From: Yponomeuta sedellus
Taxonomy: Eukaryota; Arthropoda; Insecta; Lepidoptera; Yponomeutidae
Assembly (NCBI GenBank): GCA_934045075.1
Contig: OW203732.1
Coordinates: forward strand, 19,407,889-19,471,888
Length of the DNA stretch: 64,000 nucleotides
Direction: 5' to 3'
Made by a program: the position numbers and the translations under genes. Position 1 is the stretch's first letter. Every line of letters begins with the position of its first letter. This document shows, one piece after another, positions 28,201-33,900 of the stretch. The notes below the pieces were generated by a model that had not been told where the DNA came from, did not search any database, and saw only the letters and a list, made by a program, of their open reading frames with translations.

Positions 28201-29395
28201 TTTGCAACCGCTGGACCGGTCGCTGTCGCTCTGCTGTTGCTTTGCTTTCCGGTGGCTGTCGCACTGCGGTTGCTTTGAAATACGTAATAAGCCTGCCGTG
28301 CTAAGGAACAAATTTAAAAACCTATTTAGAGGCTAAAAATTTCACCCATGCCGGGATTCGAACCCGCAACCTCTGGCTATCCATACCAGGTACGGATAGC
28401 CAGAGGTTGCGGGTTCGAATCCCGGCATGGGTGAAATTTTTAGCCTCTAAATAGGTTTTTAAACTATTGGACTATTATTCACTGTGCAAGGTCACTCTCC
28501 TGAGGTACAGTGGACGACGAATCGACTGTTCCATTTTGTTACATAGTCACTCATAATGTGACCAATTACAGGACATGCATAGGGGTGTATCTGCTGTCGA
28601 CTGCACTTTAATTTTAAAGTGTTATGTTACCTAGTTTTAAAAAATTATATCTTTATATACCTATATAATTCTACTGTATGTGTTTATGTCACTGAACTCC
28701 TCCTAAACGGTTAGACAGAATTGAATAATTTTTTTGGTATGCGTTTGGGTGGCGCCCTGGACGGTTTAGATTCACTAATCAGTCCGGCAGATGACGCTGC
28801 TTGCAGGACAACGTATGTTGGGTCCCCTAGTTTAGATAAGATGTAGTTTAAAATTTAAAAACCTATTTAGAGGCTAAAAATTTCACCCATGCCGGGATGT
28901 AGTTTAAAAGTCAAAAAATTCATTCAAAACTCAACCAAAACAGTTCAAAATAACAAATTGCATTTTTAAATTAAAATTCAGTACCTACATGTACCATCGC
29001 AGCAATGTCTCGCCGTAAACTAATTGACCTAGTCTGAAACACAAAACTTGTTTGGAATGTCTCCTCTATCAGGTACCTCAGGCATAACCCCATTACAATC
29101 ACTAACATCCTTCGAGCGAGACGGCACGTCAGACGTTACAGCAACCTTAACAGGCCACTCCTCCCCAGGACAAGGCCAGCGCAGGAAACTAGCTGAGCTG
29201 CAGCGCCAACTAGCGCTCCCGTCCGAACCCGGAGCGGCCGCAGGCACCCTCCCGCCGCGCGAGGAGCTACGTCGCGCGCGCGACTCGCTTGTTGCGGGCG
29301 AGTGCGTCTACTGCGGCGAGCACATGATCCGCTGCATCGACCGGCCCTTCATACCGGATGAGGAATGGGACAGTGTCATGCGGGAGTGGGAGTGA
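4285..29395 (+). CDS. Vps18: Vps18 (deep orange), HOPS/CORVET core subunit
   Basis: Nine exons with GT-AG junctions and continuous phase: 4285-4543, 4887-5218, 7917-8228, 8385-9613, 10367-10539, 13834-13985, 14857-14922, 15678-15843 and 29073-29395. Total 3012 nt, 1003 aa, close to the usual family length of about 970-1000. Exons 1-4 encode the N-terminal beta-propeller (LITHVAVASDYLVLAMANGR; LLGTSQGHILEMDL). Exons 4-6 encode the clathrin-type helical repeats (LLKIEDILPFF). Exon 7 is a short coiled coil (EYNNQIEELKAEMEEAT). Exon 8 and the last exon encode a split C-terminal RING-H2: C862/C865, C879-G-H881, H884, C887, then C974/C977 (CVYCGEHMI). Vps18 is the shared core of the HOPS and CORVET tethering complexes, which drive endosome, lysosome and autophagosome fusion. 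The last exon could use a later in-frame acceptor, since its first about 40 residues are longer than usual. An undetected small exon in the 13.2-kb last intron is possible. Confidence 0.97.
5219..7916 (+). other. Vps18 intron 2
   Basis: A 2.7-kb AT-rich intron. Apart from the MITE at 5884-6024 I see no gene or recognisable element. Confidence 0.6.
5884..6024. repeat. MITE-like inverted-repeat element in Vps18 intron 2
   Basis: About 141 bp whose two ends are imperfect inverted copies. The left end reads CAATAC..ATCTTCTAGTTAG then AAGTTGGCG, and the complement of the right end reads the same with small differences. The AACC on both sides could be a short target duplication. No coding capacity. 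Confidence 0.6.
9614..10366 (+). other. Vps18 intron 4
   Basis: A 753-bp intron, GTGAGT donor to ctacag acceptor. No element or gene recognised. Confidence 0.6.
10545..11130. repeat. Degenerate minisatellite in Vps18 intron 5
   Basis: Irregular tandem units of roughly 30-40 bp built on CCAGTAAGCAAACCCGTTAC followed by TAGAGGAA start a few bases after the exon 5 donor. The array is interrupted at about 10856-11005 by unrelated T-rich sequence and resumes at about 11006-11130, so it looks like one array split by an insertion. Confidence 0.7.
11270..11470 (+). repeat. Interspersed lepidopteran-type repeat
   Basis: Begins 'ctagctggtggccgcgactt' and continues through 'agcctatgtgttattctgat' to 'catccatccatacttacaaa'. 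A diverged partial copy lies at about 13545-13680 ('cagcctatgcgctattgcag ... atccatccatacaaacg'). Non-coding and short. Such segments are frequent in lepidopteran introns. Confidence 0.55.
11635..11860 (+). repeat. tRNA-derived SINE copy (decayed head)
   Basis: A B-box-like GGTTTCGATTCCCAC is followed by the body 'gggtcgccgatcatttgtac' and 'tggttaccgtagcagagggt'. The body matches the SINEs at 14314-14500 and 44790-44935, which supports a family. A-box region weak. Confidence 0.55.
12584..13210 (-). pseudogene. Non-LTR retrotransposon reverse transcriptase, C-terminal fragment
   Basis: The minus strand encodes KLNEDLDRIAAWSQNNCLSL, then NPSKSKYLIL, and later VTKARNLGLLMDGQLRFENY, LNYCDVVYGG and RLIQRMQNACARFCF. 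These are the thumb and post-palm motifs of a CR1/Jockey-type LINE polymerase. The catalytic FADD block and the endonuclease are absent, so this is a 5'-truncated dead copy. It lies antisense in Vps18 intron 5. The open frame runs a little further (to 13300) into unrelated repeat sequence. Confidence 0.8.
13232..13390. repeat. MITE-like element abutting the LINE fragment
   Basis: Ends CACGTTATTA..CGTGACCCGACG and, on the complement of the other side, CACATTATTA..GCGACCCGACG: imperfect inverted repeats with CG-rich arms. No target duplication was found, so the boundaries are approximate. Confidence 0.45.
14078..14262 (+). repeat. tRNA-derived SINE (family with GACCTCTGTGGCGTAGC head)
   Basis: A tRNA-like head at 14078-14150 has an A box (TGGCGTAGCGG) and a B box (GGTTCGAATCC), then an A-run and the body 'gtttacatgtttgtgatgac ... 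ggttaccacgacacagggta'. A second copy in reverse lies at 59215-59408. The anticodon arm is mismatched, so this is a SINE and not a functional tRNA. It is on the sense strand in Vps18 intron 6. Confidence 0.8.
14314..14500 (+). repeat. tRNA-derived SINE, second family
   Basis: The head 'cctcgttagtctagccgtta' carries an A-box-like TAGTCTAGCCG and a degenerate B box (GGGATTCTATTCC). It is followed by 'gggtcgccgtacatttgtac' and a tail 'tgattgtgtggtgaggttgc'. The same body occurs at 11635-11860. Confidence 0.65.
14560..14820 (+). repeat. LINE 3' UTR fragment ending 'tccagcagtgg'
   Basis: 'Ggcgactaagggacatt' and 'gggctgtgtccagcagtgga' followed by 'gacgatgaatatgatg' match the 3' ends of CR1/RTE-like LINEs that recur in this window (33661, 33941, 50104, 57996 and 58377). 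No open frame. Confidence 0.6.
15247..15452 (-). repeat. Interspersed repeat family D, reverse copy
   Basis: The reverse complement of this intron 7 segment matches the 3' parts of the copies at 53764-54125 and 62016-62366. Shared landmarks are 'ggcctagacga', 'ggcgcggtcaggtgcaggat' and 'gccgttgatgccggcagtca'. Probably a SINE or the tail of a LINE. Shorter pieces of the same family lie at 18568-18636 and 53268-53350. Confidence 0.65.
15922..16142 (+). pseudogene. Decayed tandem duplicate of Vps18 exon 8 (RING exon)
   Basis: Bases 15971-16036 repeat the 3' half of exon 8 at an offset of 191 bp, and the similarity continues into about 100 bp of the following intron. The translated copy reads LFPCGYEFHSDH and runs into a stop. 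The first RING histidine is replaced by tyrosine and the donor has become GTTAGT next to the stop. A further diverged piece of the exon 8 5' half ('ggactattattcactgtgca') lies at about 28469-28500, on the far side of the nested transposons. Confidence 0.75.
16142..16201. repeat. Perfect hairpin
   Basis: Arms 16145-16170 and 16176-16201 are perfect 26-bp inverted repeats around the loop ACCCC. The SINE at 16202 inserted in the right arm. Reading across the SINE to 28474 onwards, the pre-insertion stem was about 31 bp. Confidence 0.9.
16202..16230 (-). repeat. SINE 3' tail, left part of a copy split by a 12-kb insertion
   Basis: Reads 'cactattttttatttttaat' then 'gcactaacc', the tail of the SINE family found intact at 54669-54775. 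The rest continues at 28296. The 13-bp target duplication AACTATTGGACTA flanks the whole interrupted unit at 16189-16201 and 28462-28474. Confidence 0.85.
20049..20940 (+). pseudogene. Decayed THAP-domain gene in P-like copy A
   Basis: Exon 1 (20049-20128) reads [14 protein letters not shown] and ends in VIFHR before a GTAAGA donor. The second part, after an AG at 20758-20759, reads EPDTKLKWMAATGRQNW, then TIYSKHF. This is the THAP order: Cys pair, F(H)RFP, W, R.NW, SKHF. The second Cys of the first pair is replaced by serine. A 1-nt deletion lies just after the acceptor, where copy B still has the FPK codons. Copy B instead has a stop a few codons later. No transposase catalytic core was found downstream. 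Confidence 0.7.
20952..21110 (+). mobile_element. Helitron-like 3' end (non-autonomous)
   Basis: Starts TC and ends in the hairpin CCCGCgaagcaGCGGG (21085-21100) followed by TTAAAGCTAG and a T. That is the Helitron 3' signature of a hairpin about 10 nt before CTRR. The same piece, in reverse, is present in P-like copy B (about 38212-38385), so it was inside the P-like element before that element spread. Confidence 0.7.
21196..21709. mobile_element. TIR element nested in P-like copy A
   Basis: The ends are inverted copies of TTTTTAATACAGTTGC followed by an A-run (21196-21219 and 21686-21709). The segment, together with about 100 bp beyond it, is missing from copy B, which supports a later insertion. 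No open frame. Confidence 0.55.
22606..24587 (-). mobile_element. THAP-domain P-like DNA transposon, copy 2
   Basis: 1982 bp, nearly identical to 1545-3464, with introns included, and flanked by the 8-bp duplication AGCAACAA (22598-22605 and 24588-24595). It carries the same THAP exons (W.KIVEDLISYIPIEKL..YVCRDHF at about 23756-23900, CAICKIRC..FPRDEDR at about 24222-24320). Compared with copy 1 it has an extra about 40 nt at about 23962-24005 (a LINE-tail piece 'tctggtgtgtacaataaaga' plus 'ttatc' units) and about 25 nt of altered sequence near 24035-24060. Few substitutions separate the copies, so the movement was recent. Confidence 0.87.
24747..25262 (+). pseudogene. RTE-type LINE polyprotein, C-terminal fragment
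   Basis: 171 codons, open to the natural stop. Motifs: LRNKILHCYIWPVVLYGCES, W, then FEMWCYRRMFRISW, NFEVLRRM, KVAYLGHVL, then GRMSWLCNI and RIALNRDRCKELTANLK. This is the typical tail of RTE/BovB-like LINE ORF2. The endonuclease and catalytic palm are missing (5' truncation). The 3' UTR is short and A-rich. The uninterrupted frame suggests a fairly young copy. Confidence 0.85.
26236..27718 (-). pseudogene. Harbinger-type Myb/SANT-like protein gene, decayed, multi-exon
   Basis: Minus-strand exons with good splice signals lie at 27528-27718, 27234-27413, 27064-27151, 26610-26677 and 26236-26416. They encode MEHRVSNNQPAELLDFLEAN, then LNAHG and SSKLEKRWKR, then YWADLKHKVMSRASERRRQA, GTGGGPSTLDDLSETDK, and at the end FERRVAAEEKQAEATLVIAD. 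The W-based trihelix pattern with a C-terminal coiled coil is that of the DNA-binding partner protein of PIF/Harbinger transposons and its domesticated relatives. Two TGA codons, probably old TGG tryptophans, and a shift interrupt the first exon. A TAG interrupts exon 3, and the last junction is out of phase. It is therefore dead. Confidence 0.65.
26868..27015. repeat. Fold-back tRNA-derived SINE
   Basis: A minus-sense SINE tail and body (26868 to about 26945) is joined head to head with a plus-sense arm that starts CGGATAGCCAGAGG (anticodon loop) and runs through the B box GGTTCGAATCCC to AATAGGTTTTTAAA. The whole inverted unit is bounded by one 13-bp duplication TTTATATTGGAAT (26855-26867 and 27016-27028), so it integrated as a unit. 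Confidence 0.85.
28296..28461. repeat. Fold-back SINE, right part of the copy split by the 12-kb block
   Basis: A minus-sense arm from CCGTGCTAAGG to GGCTATCC, a spacer of about 11 nt, and a plus-sense arm from GGATAGCCAGAGG to AATAGGTTTTTAA. The arms are near-perfect inverted copies of about 67 nt that include the tRNA T-arm. It ends at the right copy of the 13-bp duplication AACTATTGGACTA. Confidence 0.88.
28854..28895 (-). repeat. 42-bp SINE fragment with its own 14-bp target duplication
   Basis: Only the middle of the SINE (minus sense, TTTAAAAACCTATTTAGAGG to ATGCCGG), flanked by GATGTAGTTTAAAA at 28840-28853 and 28896-28909. It lacks both the tail and the tRNA head. Confidence 0.85.
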
Positions 29396-29476
29396 AAGAA
29401 TATATTAGTGTTAAAAAAACAGGACCAGTGCGAATCGAACTCTACTCTGGTGGAGTCCGTACATACAAATTTGTAA

Positions 29477-29658
29477 TCTACAATATAAAAATGAATACCT
29501 GAATGTGTTGGTAAGCGCAAATCTCGAAAGCAGCTGAACCAATTTCGCTATTTCTTTTATAGAATATTCCTTGAAGTAAGAGGATGGTTTCTTACGGAAA
29601 GAAAAAAAAATATTAAAGAATCGACTGTTAGACCTACGAACTTCGCTGGGTCAGCTAG
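29477..29658 (+). mobile_element. Non-autonomous Helitron-like element in the Vps18 3' UTR
   Basis: Starts TCTACAATATAAAAATGAAT, contains 'agcagctgaaccaatttcgc', and ends GGGTCAGCTAG followed by T. A sister copy lies at 48752-48925 (TCTATAATATAAAAATTAAT ... hairpin GGAACGAAGTTC ... CAGCTA). The 5' TC and 3' CTAG ends fit Helitrons. Confidence 0.6.
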
Positions 29659-29919
29659 TTACCAATAGTTCTGGAATCCAGTCGCAGGTTTTTACTGAAC
29701 TTCAAATCTGAGAATAGGTGGCATGCTAATTAATATGGCATAGCAACGTTTGCAGAGTCAGCTAGTATAAGTTGCTTATTACTGTGATATATGGTTTTTA
29801 ATAATCCTTTTCTGTGTGTTATTATTGAATATTTCCTTTAGGCATAGGTATATATTTAAGCCATATATATATATATTGAATTATTATGTACATCACAGCA
29901 CAGGTATTAAAAGAAAGTA

Positions 29920-29925
29920 AATAAA
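29920..29925 (+). terminator. Vps18 poly(A) signal AATAAA
   Basis: Canonical AATAAA 525 bp past the stop, the first convincing one on this strand in the 3' region. Confidence 0.65.
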
Positions 29926-29951
29926 AAAGCAAATATTGAAGAGTCATTATT

Positions 29952-29957
29952 TTTATT
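29952..29957 (-). terminator. Samui poly(A) signal (AATAAA on minus strand)
   Basis: TTTATT on the plus strand is AATAAA for Samui. It lies about 26 bp from the Vps18 signal, so cleavage of both transcripts would fall in the same 30-50 bp. A weaker ATTAAA-type signal at about 30431 could serve a shorter form. Confidence 0.6.
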
Positions 29958-30920
29958 GCGAAAATTGTGTTACCAATGCAATGATAAACAATAAATTAAA
30001 TACACATATTTAAATGGGTTTTAAATTAACAAGAGACCACTTCAAATCCCAAGGATCCTTAACATCCTTTTATGTATAAATCGCAGGCAAGTAAATCGAA
30101 CAGCAAATACCGCTTTATGTATAATTGATAGTTGAATTGACACATTTTTAAGCCAGTTGCCATATAAAATAGTTCGATTTAATTGTCCCCGAAAGTAGAC
30201 ATCATTTTTAAACATTGAATTTACAAACAATATACAAGGGCCACACTTTTTGTTATTTTATGCACAAAAACAAATAGTATTAATTTACTTATTACTTTTA
30301 AGTGGCGTAGAGAAGACGCAAGTCCTAGGCCCCATTTAGCGTGCGTAAAGATAACTTACTATGCTAGAATTAGCTGTGAAATTGTCCCTACGATACAAAC
30401 GTTAAAACATAATACTGAACTAACTCATATATTATTTAATCTTCCACAATGTTGTACACCCAACGATAACACGAATTCTTTATGTCTAGTCGCTTCATGA
30501 AAACACCTATTGCAGGTAGAGCAAACATTCGCCGAACGAAAATACTGCCCAAGTAAGAAAAATATCCCATTCTTACATTATTGATGCTACAATCAATTAT
30601 ACATCTGACAAGACATTTTTCCATCCTACGAAGCGTAGTAATAAAACCTGCGCACTTCATATACACTCTGCAACATTAGACACAAGAATCATTCTTGGTT
30701 CGACACCGGTAAATAGATGCTGAACGCCTATGAACGTGGCACAGAAGTGTGGAGTAATTTTTCATTTTAGGGCTATACCGTTCGACTATAAAGCTAAACA
30801 TTCAAGAAGATTACAGGCGACAGAAATCGCAAGAACAATGTCACAGCAATACAATTAACATAAGTAACATCATAATGTATATCTACAAGAGAACCAATGC
30901 TCTAAGAATTATGTACTAAT
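29958..30920 (-). other. Samui 3' UTR
   Basis: About 960 bp of AT-rich sequence between the Samui stop codon (30921-30923) and its likely poly(A) signal. Short open frames here have no recognisable content. Confidence 0.6.
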
Positions 30921-33900
30921 TTATTGACTAGGTGCAGCACCATCCACCTCCATTGTCTGCTGGTTAGGGACGGATTTGTCTCCCTTATCGTCGACCTGCA
31001 TCACTTCCTTCTCTTCACTCTGTTCTGGTTTGGTCTCTTTGCTCTTGTCTCTTTTCTTTTTGGGGCTAGCCTTCTTTTTCTTGTCACCATCGGCGGGCGC
31101 TTCCTTTGGTTCCTCAGGCCGTGTGTCCGCTGTCTGTGGTGTTTGGGCAACTTCGCTTTCAACTTGAGGTTGAGGCTGCGGCTGGGACTCAGTGGCTGGC
31201 GGCACTTCTGGTTCCTGCTCTTCTTCTTTGGTCTCCTCTCCGTTCTCGACTTTAGGTGCTTCCGCGTTCTCCTTCATTTCGACGTCCAGCGCCTGGCTTC
31301 CTTTCTCGGCCTTCGCTTCCAACACGGCTATGCATTTCTGTATGCACTTGATGGCCTCCTTCCTCGCCTGCCGAATGTTCTCCTTGCCGTCCGTTTCGAT
31401 AGTGTCTAACTTTATGAGGTTCCTCGTCAGCATTTCGTCGAGGAACATGTATCTCTTGTCCTGTTTGGAGCCGGTGAAGTTCTCCACTTCAGTCATGAGG
31501 TTCAGTACGTCGGTCTGGACCGCGAGGATTTGGGTGATGGGATCGTTTGGTGAGGGGGTGGGTTTGGGTGGAGGAGCTTGCTGGGGTTGGGGCTGTGGTT
31601 GGGGGGGCGGCGCCTGTTGCTGAGGCTTAGGCGTCGGGGCCTGTTGCTGGGGCTTGTGAGTTTGGGCCGGCTTGGGTGCGGGCTTGTTATCGTGGTGGAC
31701 GGGCACTTTGACGAACTCCTCTTGCTGAGGCTTGGGCGACTGAGATCTGTGCGGCGAGTTGGCGCGCGCGAACGCTGTCTGGGGATACACCTTCTGCTGT
31801 ACGAAGGGTTGCGGTCCCTGGCGGAAACCCTTGAACGGCGTGCCGAATGCACGGCTGAAGTTCTGCGGATGGTTGAAACCGACGGGGATGTCGTCTGTGA
31901 AGTATTGCTCGCGATCAACGTGCGGCGGAGGGACGTACGTGGGCTTGGGCTCGGCGTAGTGAGCTCCGTGGTCCGCGGTCTTGTTAATGACTGGTTCGTC
32001 TCTACCCTCCACGAAGATGGGTATGTGTCTAACGTTCGAGTGAGTTTCTGGGTGCTGCTGCGGCGTCTCGGCCTGCGGCGGTGGCGGCTGGTGGCTCATG
32101 TTGGGTGCGTTTCTTGTCTCCGGGGGCGCTGACATGGACCTCTGACCTCTGTCCTCGGCGTCAGCGACGCTAGGGTCGACGGGGCTCTTCTGGCCTAGGT
32201 CGACTGTGTTTCTAAGGCCGTACTGTGGGAGGTTATCTTGTGGGTGGAGCGTTGAGGTACTGGGCTGTTCAGTCTGAGTGGAGCTGGTTTGATGCTGTGG
32301 GGGCTGCGGGGGCGGCTGTGGGGCGGGGGGCTGCTCCCTCCTAAAGTGCTGGGGGAAGTGCTCCCTGAACTCGGGCGGTATGTCGTCGAAGGGGAATCTG
32401 TCGAAGCCGGAGAACTCGTCGCCGAAATCTGCAAGAAGGGAACGCTTGGATTTAGCACCTGCAAAAGTGGAGATCAACATGAGTCCGCACGGCATAAACT
32501 ATGAGTACATATTGAAAGAAACGAAAATGCCTTGGACATAATGCGTCTGAAGAAGCCTTTTGCAAAGCGCTTTAGAAGTGGTCATAGTCAGTGACTTTCA
32601 GTCGGTTATGAGACGTACCGTCTGTGTCGTGACCGCTGGGACGCCGCTTGCGCTGCCAGGCCTGCGGGCGCGCGCGCAGTCGCGCCGCTATGTCGGGATG
32701 GCGCGCCGCGAGCTGGCTCCACGCGCCGTTGCCGTCCTCCTCATCAAACGGGAAACCGCGCTGCGGGGGAAAGAGACGGACGTAGGTTAGTCAAGTGTGA
32801 AGACATGGCAACGGGCAAACACAAAATAGCAAATTTAGTAAAATTTTTGGCTTTTTTTTACCGTTCCACTAAATGTTATTCTTTCTCTTCCTCAAAAGCG
32901 TAGTTTATTATAAACTGAAAGTTATGTTATGACCTTCCAGTTTATATGACCTGCGGTATCGTCTAAGACAGGAATGGCAAACCTGTAAAGCCCCTGTTTT
33001 ATAGTAACTAGAAAATAACATCACAATTGGGAAAAACACCCGGATATTCTGATACCATAGTTGTATCCTAGGACATCAGTAAATGTGATAGTCACGCAGT
33101 AATCAATCATGTGGTCACTAAGCAGATTAAAATAAGCATTTTATATTTCAATTACCCAGAAATAATTACAAGAAGCACGTCTAACCTTGTTAACACAATG
33201 ATGACTTTATAATTGAAATTTAAAAACCTGCAAAGTTCGAACTGGGAGCCAATTCTCACTTCATTAGCAAATATGTCGTATACGACTCTAAGACTTATGT
33301 CTTGGAATTCTACGCAAAAAGTCGAGCGACAGTTTGAATTCGAGTGAGAAAATAAATGTCTAATGACTCTATCTAACTGTCGTTTTATCTTATCTTATTG
33401 TTATTCGACAAATTGTCATCTATGATCGTCACTTATAAGCAACAGGTAAATAAGATACTACCACTGAAGGGTCACTCAAAAAGTACTTCACACTAATTAA
33501 TTTCGTGGTTTTTTTAACCCATTCCCGTATTTGTGACCAACTGTGAGCTCTCCCTTGGGTGACATCGTATATTTTTAGCTTCCCTTGATTTTATAATTTT
33601 ATTTTTTTTATATTATCAATATACAGCGAGCAATATACAGTAAAGGTCCTAAACGCATTCTGACAGGGGGCAGGAAGGGAGGCCTCTGCCCAGCAGTGGG
33701 ATACAAATGATGCTAAATAGAAAAAAAACATCAGAACTATCAAAAATTTGAAAATAAAAATAAATAAATTAAGCCTAGTAAGTGGATCCGGTTATAAATC
33801 AATAATAATTTTATTAATTATTGTATATTTTTAAATGTGACGTCACGGCCACTCTCACCCCTTTATCCACAATGTCACACTGTCGACTAATCCGAGTACG

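Larger units (their letters stand above)
16231..28295. mobile_element. 12-kb composite insertion with inverted-repeat ends in Vps18 intron 8
   Basis: The block begins and ends with the perfect 14-bp inverted pair GGCTTATTACGTAT (16235-16248 and, complemented, 28280-28293), both followed by a GCAACCG motif. It interrupts a SINE at its GCACTAACC/CCGTGCTAAGG junction with at most 2-3 bp of duplication. It contains a decayed Myb-like gene (26236-27718), a P-like element (19894-22335), a THAP element (22606-24587) and an RTE LINE piece (24747-25262). A Harbinger-type (PIF) host element swollen by later insertions is my best reading. No HARBI1 nuclease was seen. Stretches 16300-19890 and 25270-26230 show no gene. 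At 16600-16860 there is a weak LINE C-terminal resemblance (CTFCRNVESIFEHL). Confidence 0.6.
29396..29940 (+). other. Vps18 3' UTR
   Basis: From the Vps18 stop to just past the AATAAA at 29920-29925. It includes a Helitron-like insertion (29477-29658) and a second similar end 'gcagagtcagctagt' near 29749-29763. Confidence 0.7.

Noticed and set aside
30924..32132. Long plus-strand open frames opposite Samui exon 3
   Set aside because: They are complements of the Pro/Gln/Glu-rich minus-strand coding sequence, Leu/Trp/Gly-rich and without domains.
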